Position numbers and translations under genes: made by a program
NCBI GenBank assembly: GCA_019633425.1
Contig: WSUB01000385.1
Coordinates: forward strand, 1-14,404
DNA length: 14,404 nt
From: Tulasnella sp. 424
Taxonomy: Eukaryota > Basidiomycota > Agaricomycetes > Cantharellales > Tulasnellaceae
Reading direction: 5' to 3'
The notes under the pieces: generated by a model
Told to the model about the DNA's origin: nothing
Databases searched by the model: none
What the model saw: only the letters and a program-made list of their open reading frames with translations
Shown: positions 1 to 7,672 of the stretch, piece after piece
Position numbering within the stretch: position 1 is the stretch's first letter
Layout: each line of letters begins with the position of its first letter

Positions 1-257
1 AGCTTGGAACGTCGGATCACGCGGTAGTGGTGATGATGATGGCAGTTTAAGCTTATCACGGCCCGAGCAGACTGGTGCGCTGGGGAGAGCGGCAGTGAGC
101 CAGATATACGCACACCTTACAACCGGTGACTACCGATTGCAAGGGTAGAAACATGGGTTGGATCCAGCCGACACGAGAAGAGTCGAAGTTGCTCAACTCG
201 GCCAGACCCACCGCCATAGAAAGGAAAACAGGTAGAGAAAATTTTGCGGAGAAGATA
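1..257 (+). repeat. 5' block of duplicated unit D1
   Basis: This block matches 11048-11306 over nearly its whole length with small indels. Shared landmarks are a GTGGTGATGATG stretch, a GGCCCGAGCAG segment, and a run around the words AGCCGACACGAGAAGAGTCG (positions 163-182 here, 11214-11233 in the partner). Similarity stops near 257 in this copy, where about 2.1 kb of transposon-derived DNA begins, and resumes at about 2338. In the partner the two halves are contiguous. No gene is recognised inside. The block may extend left of the window. Confidence 0.85.
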
Positions 258-905
258 GTTACTTTGGGAATAAGGTAAGAATTGTGATCCCCGACTCTAC
301 GTAGTAGGAGGGTTTTGTCGAGGTTGAACGTCCGCGTTTCGGTGGCCATCATCCCACCCCGTGTTTGTGTTGGTCAGCATCCTCGTCCCGAAGGTACTCC
401 GGGTTCACCCCACCCCCTCGCTCCACTTGGGTCGCTTGTTAAGGTTTATAACAGTAGATCCACGTATTCAAGCCGAACTGCTCGGTACTTGTCTGCCACT
501 CGAATACTGGACGTCTGCCGAGCGGATGGTGATTTAGCTCGAGCCCCCAAAGATCATATTCACCGCTCTAATTTCTCTGTTGTTGGCCAATCTCAGACCG
601 AAACTCACGAAGACAAGGTTCTTGTGGACAACTTGAAAAAGAAAGCCATCTGTTGTGACTTGAAAGCTGACCGTATTTGTTCTGAACCGAAGCAGAAAGC
701 AGAGTATGGTCGTTTAATTAGTTCCCACTCGCCACGATACGCTCCGCTCTTTGCCTGCACGTGTCAATCACTTCAATTTTGAGGCTTGCCCTCGGCTTGG
801 CGGGTTTAAAGCGCGGTAGTTATGCATGATTTTCCGGTATCTCAATATTCAATGTCTAATGGAGGTGATTCGGCTTTGAAGCGCAGTCATTTTCGATGAT
901 TTGCG
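258..905. other. Left part of the insertion, no recognisable gene
   Basis: This part is absent from D2. A frame open to the stop at about 782 carries a lysine- and cysteine-rich stretch around 600-700 that resembles no family I know, and it lacks a convincing ATG start. Two similar segments of about 35 bases lie at about 806-840 and 874-908 (both begin TTT-A/G-AAGCGC). It is probably the non-conserved 5' part of the Helitron relic. Confidence 0.4.
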
Positions 906-1205
906 CATGGTAATGATCTGTGTAGGGGCTCACTACTGACAGGTTTGCGGACCTGATCTGGGTTGAGGAAATTGTGTGTGCTATTGATCGGACATGGCGC
1001 CTGTTTTAAGGTTGTACTCGACATCAACCATGTCTTCGGACTCGACTTTCACGGCAACACGTGTGCTCATGACATGAATGTAGTCCCTACGACTAGTGTC
1101 TTGCCTCGCACTCCTGCAGATATACTTGGCTAACGCTCCGGAAAACTAGGATGTGGCGCTTTTCAAGTCTAGTTCAACGAAAAGAGAACAACCGACCGCT
1201 CAAAG
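906..1205 (+). pseudogene. Helitron (DUF6570-like) coding remnant, part 1
   Basis: Reading in shifting frames gives a run from NDLCRGSL (about 912) through FADLIWVEEIVCAI, then a VLRLYSTST-like stretch from about 1003, then FHGNTCAHDMNVV. A weaker MWRF...ENNRPLK stretch leads up to 1205. Family knowledge: these motifs occur in this order in the protein region preceding the helicase of Agaricomycete Helitrons. At least two frameshifts and several stops (for example the TAA just after WRLF, about 1007) show it is dead. It ends abruptly at the nested inverted-repeat element and resumes at 1896. Confidence 0.7.
1200..1205 (+). repeat. Target-site duplication TCAAAG, left
   Basis: TCAAAG lies directly outside the left inverted repeat and is repeated at 1896-1901. 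The fact that the Helitron frame continues when one copy is kept supports it. Confidence 0.8.
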
Positions 1206-1323
1206 TATGACAGTTCTTTTCATCGGAAATAGTTTCTTAGTCCCAGTGTGGTAGAACAAAGGCTTGGGCGCGAAAAGCCTTAGGCCCACTCCCTTGTCCT
1301 ACGTTTCAGGGTCCAATCCTCAC
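1206..1323 (+). repeat. Left terminal inverted repeat of the nested element
   Basis: It is the reverse complement of about 1779-1895. The outer 95 bases are nearly identical and the inner 20 or so are more diverged (CAGGGTCC here versus GGACC/AGACCCTG at the partner). Confidence 0.88.
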
Positions 1324-1778
1324 TTTCGCTTTCGGTCCCGTTGTTTTGTGGGAAGGTACGCCCGTTTGACTTAGTTTGGACTTCAGTTTGCCTGTATATA
1401 TGTAAATCAATTAGGTAAGTTCGGCCCGGGAATTCCGCTTCTGCGGTGACACCGTCATAACGACTCTAACGAAATGGACTGAATACCTTCATACTGTCAG
1501 AATGGATTAAGCAACGAATAAAAGAGAGGTCGCGTTGGCGACTCTGCAAAACAGAAATCTGCGGGAGGCGGATCATGTTGAGCACATTTGAACTTCGAGC
1601 GGAGTTTCAAACCGATCTGCCAGGGGCTCTAGAGGATTAGCTTGTTGAGCATGCCTCAGCCAAGCTTTCCCTTGGTCGGTGCCTGCCGCAAGCTGCTCTT
1701 TTGCCAGCCCATTAAGCCCCTCTTGAGTCTATTTTGGGACTCTGAGAACCCTTCTTTTGCTTAGCTTACCAAGAAGGT

Positions 1779-1895
1779 GTGAGCCAGACCCTGAAATTGT
1801 AGGACAAGGGAGTGGGTCTAAGGCTTTTCGCGCCCAAGCCTTCGTTCTACCGCACTGGGACTAAGAAACCATTTCCGATGAAAAAGACTGTCATA
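1779..1895 (-). repeat. Right terminal inverted repeat of the nested element
   Basis: It pairs with 1206-1323 and ends CTGTCATA immediately before the second TCAAAG. Confidence 0.88.
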
Positions 1896-1901
1896 TCAAA
1901 G
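1896..1901 (+). repeat. Target-site duplication TCAAAG, right
   Basis: This is the second copy of the hexamer, directly outside the right inverted repeat. Confidence 0.8.
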
Positions 1902-2337
1902 AGTTTCCGTGGGTGTCAATACTTGATTGGTATGGAGAAGATGATATCATTCCTGGACTTGCTGACTACGCTATTGTGGTCGGGGAGCTCAATCCTAGGG
2001 AGATTTTTGACGAGGAATTCAACGGCTGGGATTCAAGCCTATCCTGCTACATCCGTGTGTCACGATGAGCCAGGTAACGACCCCCTGAATCCGAAAGTTT
2101 CTGTCGAGCACATGATTGGTGTGTAGGATTCGGAGGGTGCCAAGATTCTTCACTGTACGTTTAAGGTGCACTGTCTGCTTTGCAATCACTCTTGTCAAGA
2201 GGATGACTGTCCTGACCTTGACCACTGGCCCACTCGAGAGTCGGGGATTGGCGTGTGCGCCGCTACGATCATGATGCATATGGGGGGTGAAGGGAATCGA
2301 GGGGACTCTGAGCGGACAGCCTTCTGGATGATGGACC
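1896..2337 (+). pseudogene. Helitron (DUF6570-like) coding remnant, part 2
   Basis: It continues part 1 in frame after the nested element: EFPWVSILDWYGEDD, then IIPGLADYAIVVGELNP, then an acidic FDEEF stretch, ending at a TGA near 2068. A different frame then gives NPKVSVEHMIGV, a TAG at about 2124, and DSEGAKILHC, and stays open to the insertion end. In related Helitron proteins a ...PEDD-I-PGL... motif is followed by an acidic stretch and a ...MGVSDPEG... motif, and that order is kept here. A Cys/His-rich run (HCLLCNHSCQEDDC, about 2169-2210) follows, which I cannot place. Nothing of the helicase is present. Confidence 0.65.
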
Positions 2338-2462
2338 GTTACGTCATCAGTCCGAGGGCTGGTGCGCAACCTGAGCCATTTTTGCTCGTCACCTCGTATC
2401 TCTACACCTAATGCCGGGCACGCCGATCATGCAACAGAAGTCAAATATCGTTGAATTGTCCG

Positions 2463-3852
2463 ATGTCTTCGATGGCTGTGAAGGGCACTCTCGTACTCTC
2501 GCCTCATTTGCTCCCAAGGTGTTGCCGCGCAGTGTGACCTTCCCCCGCTTCCTCTACAACAATATTCACAACCTGTCGCGCTATCGACCCTCAAGATGCC
2601 ATCACCAAACCGCCTCGATTGGATCCCCTTGGTCACCGTCCCATGCACAATCACAACGCTCGTTTACTTTACGACCAAAGGAAACTCACCCACCGGCATA
2701 GCAAACGCCTTTTGAAGGGGACAAGAAGGTCATTTGGTTCTCGGGAGCAGATGACCCGGTACGAGCATGTTGAAGAACACGGATATGGAGGGCTCGGATT
2801 GCAAGTTGTTCCTCTCTCCGGTCGGTTTATTTGCTCGGTCCAATCTACAATTTCTCTAATTCGCGTTCAGTTTCGCAAGTGGTTCCACTGCACGCATTTT
2901 CGGTCTTCGTCAACCCCCAGAACTACTTCCTGTTCACGCCGTTCCTTCCATCGCTCGCAGTTGTAACTCTCGAGGGCCGTTCCACCTATGAAGCCTCTCC
3001 CAAAGTCGACCCTCATCACAAGCAAGTCACACTCGTGGACCTGTCAGACATCAAGAAGAAGTCACCAAACCCCCATGACTTCGTACGGTGTCTTAGTCCA
3101 GGTGGTGGACGCCAAGACCAAGAGGTTTGGTGTTCGCGGTGTCAGGGAGGTGAGGGCAGCGAGACGATTTTAAGCGTTGCGAATTCTGGTAGCTGATTAT
3201 GACATCATCCGCTTCGCCTGTGGCTATTCTTCGTATCTGGCATTCTATGCTTCTAGAAGTAACTTCCCGACGTGGAGGAGCTCCGTGCGCGTCATGGACT
3301 TCATCGGGCCCCGGCATCCCCCGACCAAAGCGAGGAATGGCTTGATGCCATGAATAAGTCAGGTGCGCCGAAACAGACCTAAAGGCCCTGATGTGTATAA
3401 CTAACGTCTTGTGCGCTAGTCGCCGCCGGCGGCTGTCTCGCAGGCGTCGAATTCTCCGGCGAACTCTACGACTTGATCAAGGACGAACTCCGTTCATGGT
3501 ACTCGCTGACAGCTCCAAGTCACCCTCGTCGAAGCATCACCAAACGCCCAACCCGTGTTCGGCCGCGAATTGATCAAGTACACCGAAACGATGCTCAAGG
3601 AGCTGAAGATCGAGTTCCTCACCGAGGCCGTCTTCAAGGAGGTCGAGGACAACACCGTCGTCTTCAAGAACGATAAAGGCTAGATTGAGGAGATCCCGTC
3701 TGGACTATTGGTGTGAGCCGTGCGGAATGTTAGTAGGCCGTTGGGAGGGATTTGATGGCGCAGTTGCAGCAGCAACAGACGAACAGGAGGGGGTTGTTGG
3801 TGGATGATGGTTTGAGGCTTTGGACGTGAACGACGTTTACGCGACTGGTGAT
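2463..3852 (+). pseudogene. Truncated type II NADH dehydrogenase (NDE-like) pseudogene, D1 copy
   Basis: This is a relic of a mitochondrial alternative NADH:ubiquinone oxidoreductase, a single-chain FAD enzyme that passes electrons from NADH to ubiquinone without pumping protons. Recognisable pieces in order are a degenerate dinucleotide-fold segment with LGSR-stop (about 2740), [17 protein letters not shown] (about 2909-2960), KVDPHHKQVTLVDLSDIK, then after an intron-like gap (from 3150) a [20 protein letters not shown] stretch (3445-3504), then FGRELIKYTETMLKELKIEF and VFKNDKG-stop. Similarity ends at the exon 5 donor (GAT/GTAAGT, 3850-3858), so the last four exons are absent. Lesions include stops replacing Trp or Gln (TAG at about 2698, TGA at about 2744, TAG at about 3680, TGA at about 3713), frameshifts, and a 17-codon in-frame loss after GRST. 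Most of these are shared with 11423-12848. It is certainly dead as an NDE gene. Confidence 0.9.
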
Positions 3853-4495
3853 GTAAGTGCCGCCTTGCGCAAAGGATCTCGCTCCAGTTAGAAGCAGATC
3901 GTTACTGTTTGTTCGAATTCCATCCACGGGTTTTATCAATTTGGACACGATGTCGAACATTGAGTTCTCATCGTGACGTCTCTTTTCGCCGTCGAGCATT
4001 AAGTCCCATTATTGGCATTGAGTCACGAGGGAAAGGTTAACTCACCATCTATAGGCTTGTACGTCCTTTATCGACTTGTCCACTTGCTTGGACGCAGCGA
4101 TCGAAGGGTGTTGAGAATCTTGTTCAAGCTCTAACCCAGATCACGTGCGAACCTTCTAGTGCCGTGCCCAGAACTTCGGGCGACTTGGCGTCGCGAAACC
4201 GCATCAGCCGTCAATTGATCGCCTAAGCTTAGCGAGAGATTAAATTGGACTCCCTACCCTTAACGAGCCTGTCGAATATTCCCTGATCATCGAGTCGGAC
4301 CGGAAGGGCGGGTGATGGTCGGCCCAAAGGATTCAGGCACAAAGTGCTTACGTCACTTCCGCCTTATTCATGCGTCTACTCGTTACCATTCCTCAGTGGT
4401 AGATCCTCAATTGGCCTCTCAGGTCAGGCTCATGTAGCCTCTGTCATTAGGGTAAACAGTCATTTCTTTCTCTCTCAAAAAGATTCCACTCTCGT
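3853..4495. other. Intergenic DNA between the two NDE-like copies of D1
   Basis: It begins as the former intron 5 donor of the upstream pseudogene (GTAAGTGCCGCC) and then loses similarity to the NDE gene. It is matched along its length by 12849-13500 in D2. No coding frame or RNA gene is recognised. It probably contains the promoter of the downstream copy. Confidence 0.6.
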
Positions 4496-4567
4496 CTGCC
4501 GCTCCCTACAAGCTTATCTCTCCCTCTCCCTCTCTCCCCGCCCCCCACCTCTCTCCCTCTACCCGCA
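4496..4567 (+). promoter_or_regulatory. Pyrimidine-rich core promoter / 5' leader of the full-length NDE copy
   Basis: A nearly uninterrupted C/T tract (about 4516-4564) ends just before the predicted start ATG at 4568. Such tracts are common at transcription starts of highly expressed filamentous-fungal genes. The tract is kept in D2 (about 13503-13549). No TATA box is evident. Confidence 0.5.
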
Positions 4568-6817
4568 ATGCTAGGTAAAGTAGAGCATCAAGGAAAATGT
4601 AGGGAGGGTCGCTGACATGGTCTACTTTTTTGAGCAGCCGCAAGGAGGACTCTCAATACCTTCGCTCGCAGGCCGCTGGGTCGAACCCTGCCAGCTGAAC
4701 CATCCACCTCCTCAAGGCTATTCACGACGTCTCAAACAGTCTACGCTATCGAGACTGAAAGCGCTATCCCAAAACCACCACGATGGCGGCGAGCGCTGAC
4801 AACCTTCAGTCAGGTCACCTTGGTCACCGTCCTCGGCACGAGAGCCACTTTGCGACCAAGGAGACTCACCCGCCGGCGTGGCAAATGCCCTTTGATAAGG
4901 ACAAGAAGACCGTTGTGATTCTTGGGAGCGGGTGGGCTGCTACGAGCATGTTGAAGAACATGGACACCGAGTACTACAACTCTCACCTGATCACCCATTC
5001 CGTCAAAACTGCAATTCCCTAATCCCCCTTGGTTCTTGTTCTGGGACCCGCTTTGCGCATGTTAGGTCCTCGTCAGCCCGCAGAACTACTTCCTCTTCGC
5101 TCCCTTGCTTTCCTCAGTCGCGGTCGGAACGCTCGAAGCTCGCTCGATCATCCAGTCCACCCGCTACGTCGCCCGACACAAAGCCCGCCGAGTATCCATC
5201 TACGAACCCGAAGCGCTCAAAGTCAGCCCTCACAGCAAGCAGGTCACCATCGCGGACTTGTCGGATGTCAAGGGAGACGTCAACAACATGACCATCCCAT
5301 ACGACATCCTCGTTCACGCTGTCGGCGCCGAGACGCAGACGTTTGGCGTTCCCGGTGCCACAGAGGTGAGAGCCGATTTTTAAGCGTTGTGAATTATGGG
5401 AGGGGAAGACTGATCGTGACGTCATTCGTCTTCGACTGTGGCCATTTCTAGCATTCGTGCTTCTTGAAGGAACCTCCCGACGCTGAGAAACTTCGCGAGC
5501 GCGTTATGGACTGCATCGAGTCCGCCACTTTCCCCGACCAGAGCGAGGCAGAGGTCGACCGGTTAATGCACATGAGTAAGTCGGGGGTGCTGGAACGACT
5601 TTGAAAGCCGTCTTGTGTCTAACTGACCTTTCGTGCGTCTTTTAGTCGTCGTCGGTGGAGGTCCCACAGGCGTTGAATTCTCCGGTGAACTCCACGACTT
5701 CATCAAAGACGACCTCCGCTCATGGTACCCCGAACTCGCCGACAAACTCAAAATCACCCTCGTCGAGGCTCTACCCAACGTCTTGCCCCATGTTCAGCCG
5801 CGAATTGATCCAATACACCGAGTCAACGTTCAAGGAGCAGAACATCGAAGTCCTCACCAAGACCATGGTTAAGGAGGTCAAGGACAAGACCGTCGTCGTC
5901 AAGAACGATAAGGGACAGGTTGAGGAGCTTCCGTACGGATTGTTGGTTTGGGCGGCGGGCAACGTTAGCAGACCGATTACGAGGGACTTGATGGCGCAGT
6001 TGCCTCAGCACCAGACGAACAGGAGGGGTCTCTTGGTCGACGATTATTTGAGGTTGTTGGGCGTCAACGACGTTGACGCGATCGGAGACGTGAGTGCAAC
6101 CCTCTTCAGCATCACTTCTGCCTGCAACTGACGTCGCGGGCATTTGTTCGCCAGTCCACTGCTACTTCGTACGCACCGACAGCTCAAGTGGCGACTCAAG
6201 AGGGCCGATACCTCGCTCGTCTACTCGGTCAACTAGCCAAGAAGGAAGCGCTCGAGAAGCAGCTCGCCGAATTGCGCGGAGAGAGCAGCGGGCTGCCCGA
6301 GGGTCCGGAGGGTAAAGCCAGGGTACGTGATCCACATCTCCTTTGCGATTGAAAGCCGGGCGTCATGCTTAAGCAAAATTTTGGTGGAATAGCACAACGC
6401 CCAGGAAATCGAATCTATCGTCAAGCAGCTCAACAAAGCTAGCAAGATCCGTCCTTTCCACTACAGCCATCAGGGAAGTTTGGCGTACATCGGGTCGGAT
6501 AAGGCTATCGCCGACTTGCCCTTCATGAACGGAAACGTGAGGAATTTGTCTGCGAACTCTATCTTTTGACGGTTGATCTTAATTGCTTCGCATGTGCGTG
6601 TACAGTTCGCCTCTGGTGGTGTCGCAACCTTCCTCTTCTGGAGGAGTGCATACGTTTCGTAGCTGTTCTCGTTGAGGAATTGGACGTTGGTGTTGAGCGA
6701 TTGGTTGAAGGTCAAGCTGTTCGGACGGTGAGTAGGATCTGAGATTCTTGAGAGTGTTCGGCCATTGACTGATTGGTGGCTTTGATTAGTGACGTGAGCC
6801 GCGAAAGCCGTAACTAA
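4568..6817 (+). pseudogene. Full-length type II NADH:ubiquinone oxidoreductase (NDE/NDI family) with disabling lesions
   Basis: Nine exons can be read: 4568-4574, 4638-4980, 5066-5365, 5452-5575, 5646-6089, 6155-6322, 6393-6536, 6606-6727, 6790-6817. Exon 1 is only ATG CTA G. If the lesions are discounted the exon lengths sum to 564 codons including the stop, normal for fungal NDE. In order there is an Arg-rich mitochondrial presequence (AARRTLNTFARRP), a hydrophobic segment, an FAD-fold motif LGSGWAATSML, SPQNYFLF, a second dinucleotide motif [27 protein letters not shown], a GDSTATSYAPTAQVA stretch, and the C-terminal membrane-associated tail ending LFGRDVSRE. Lesions are a deletion of about 10 nt after 4848, loss of the intron 2 donor at 4980/4981, one extra C in 5786-5789, and TAG in place of a probable Gln codon at 6660-6662. 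Without splicing at intron 2 the frame stops at about 5022. One or more lesions could be assembly errors, but four together suggest a true pseudogene. Confidence 0.88.
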
Positions 6818-7672
6818 TCCTCCAAGGTACTGTATCAAAACCGCCCGCAATCTTCGAGGCTATTTTCTCTATCTACTATACGCGTTCCTCGTCATTTCAT
6901 CTTATCCAATAGACAATAGACTTCATTTTCGCTCCTTTCCTTTCCTTTCTTCTTTCTTTGTCTTTCTTCGTTTGCTCTCTCTCTCTCAAGCCCGCTCTTG
7001 TTGGCCATCCGTATACGTTACCTGCATGTCCCCTTTCCCCTCTGGAGCTCTACTACTACTTCAGCTTCCTTGGCCCTTATCTTTTCTCTGCCTGCTTGAT
7101 GTTCACGCATGATAATATTCACATATGTAATGTCGATTTGAGCAATGTCCTTGGGCCGTAATCAGGAGGAAAGCCTGTTGTTTTGGTCGTCGACGAGATT
7201 CAATACGCCTCAGTGAACTTTGTGCATAGACACGCAGAGCCACGATAAATGAAACAATCTCGAAAATCTCAGTCGCATCCCAGTGAGACAGTGTTTACGG
7301 TGACAACCGTTCAGATGTTTTTAGTTCAGCTCCTTTGACTGCGAGGTATGGTAGCCGGCAAGCCGGCCGACTCGAACGGACGCTTCATACTCCAAGAGAC
7401 GTTGCTCTGTAGCGGCTCCATCCGACCTGGACCCATTCAGACAAAGGAGAACGATGTGATAAGTGCATGATACGGGACTTTCAAACGACAGGGTGCTACT
7501 AATCGATTCGAATGCGTCGCATGACTAGATACATACAAGTGAGACGGAGTACCAAAATCTCGGTCAACGGGATACATAGCTCAGTCTTGTACAGAAACAT
7601 GCATAACACGAAATAAATTGGGGTATCGAGAACCGAATTTTGCTCGATCTCGAAACGTCTCGGCGAAAGTCA
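6818..7672. other. Convergent intergenic region (3' flanks of the NDE copy and the kinase-TPR gene)
   Basis: It contains a pyrimidine-rich stretch at about 6924-6988, likely in or just past the 3' UTR of the NDE copy. I see no coding frame with family resemblance, no RNA gene and no clear polyadenylation signal on either strand. Confidence 0.5.

Larger units (their letters stand above)
1206..1895. mobile_element. Non-autonomous TIR element (MITE-like, about 690 bp) nested in the Helitron relic
   Basis: The ends are long inverted repeats: 1206 to about 1323 pairs with about 1779-1895. Both read inward as TATGACAGT, then a CATCGGAAAT segment, then GGCTTGGGCGCGAAAAGCC. I count about 5-6 mismatches in the outer 95 bases. 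TCAAAG flanks the element on both sides (1200-1205 and 1896-1901), a 6-bp target duplication. Joining the flanks through a single TCAAAG puts the upstream Helitron frame (NNRPLK) directly in frame with the downstream one (EFPWVSILDWYGEDD). This is strong evidence that the boundaries are exact. The 455-bp centre has no long ORF and no transposase motif, so mobility must have come from elsewhere. A 6-bp duplication does not fit the usual 8 bp of hAT, 9 bp of Mutator or TA of Tc1/mariner, so I assign no superfamily. Confidence 0.87.
258..2337 (+). mobile_element. Degraded Helitron-like insertion, N-terminal coding remnant only
   Basis: This DNA is present in D1 and absent from the matching point of D2 (about 11307-11310). 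Two stretches read as one decayed protein. The first (about 906-1205) holds FADLIWVEEIVCAI at 944-985 and, after frameshifts, FHGNTCAHDMNVV followed by TSVLPRTPADI from 1047 to about 1121. The second (1896 to about 2200) holds GEDDIIPGLADYAIV at about 1934-1978 and then a VEHMIGV-stop-DSEGAK run in another frame. I recognise this order of motifs from memory as the region upstream of the helicase in fungal Helitron proteins (the DUF6570 region). No Rep or helicase motifs, and no certain Helitron termini, are visible. The pentamer GTTAC occurs at 258-262 and 2338-2342, but the empty site in D2 does not preserve it, so it is weak as a target duplication. The reading frame is broken by stops, frameshifts and the nested element at 1206-1895. 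Confidence 0.72.
2338..5406 (+). repeat. Main block of duplicated unit D1 (truncated NDE pseudogene plus full-length NDE copy)
   Basis: This is collinear with about 11310-14404 at an offset of about 8.96-9.0 kb, covering exons, introns and intergenic DNA alike. Examples are the CAAAGTGCTTACGTCACTTC word at 4339-4358 and about 13321-13340, and the CT-rich tracts before each second gene. The block probably extends past 5406, but the partner runs off the window. Unit-specific indels include a deletion of about 26 bp near 2615 between short CTCGA repeats, and an 8-bp net insertion near 2486-2496. Confidence 0.9.

Noticed and set aside
315..782. Open frame of about 155 codons on the plus strand as a gene
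   Set aside because: It has only a TTG start, no family resemblance and no intron or promoter logic, and it lies in transposon-derived DNA absent from D2.
1199..1903. Nested element as a hAT transposon with 8-bp target duplication
   Set aside because: Moving the ends to give CAG termini destroys the duplication. Only the TATGACAGT ends with TCAAAG give both a direct repeat and a restored frame.
1812..2126. Open frame of about 104 codons on the plus strand as a gene
   Set aside because: It runs from the right inverted repeat of the nested element into the Helitron relic, and most of it is out of frame with the recognisable GEDDIIPGL stretch.
258..2342. GTTAC at 258-262 and 2338-2342 as the target duplication of the whole 2.1-kb insertion
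   Set aside because: The D2 site has GCAACAC rather than GTTAC, and Helitrons make no target duplication. A 5-base match is easily chance.
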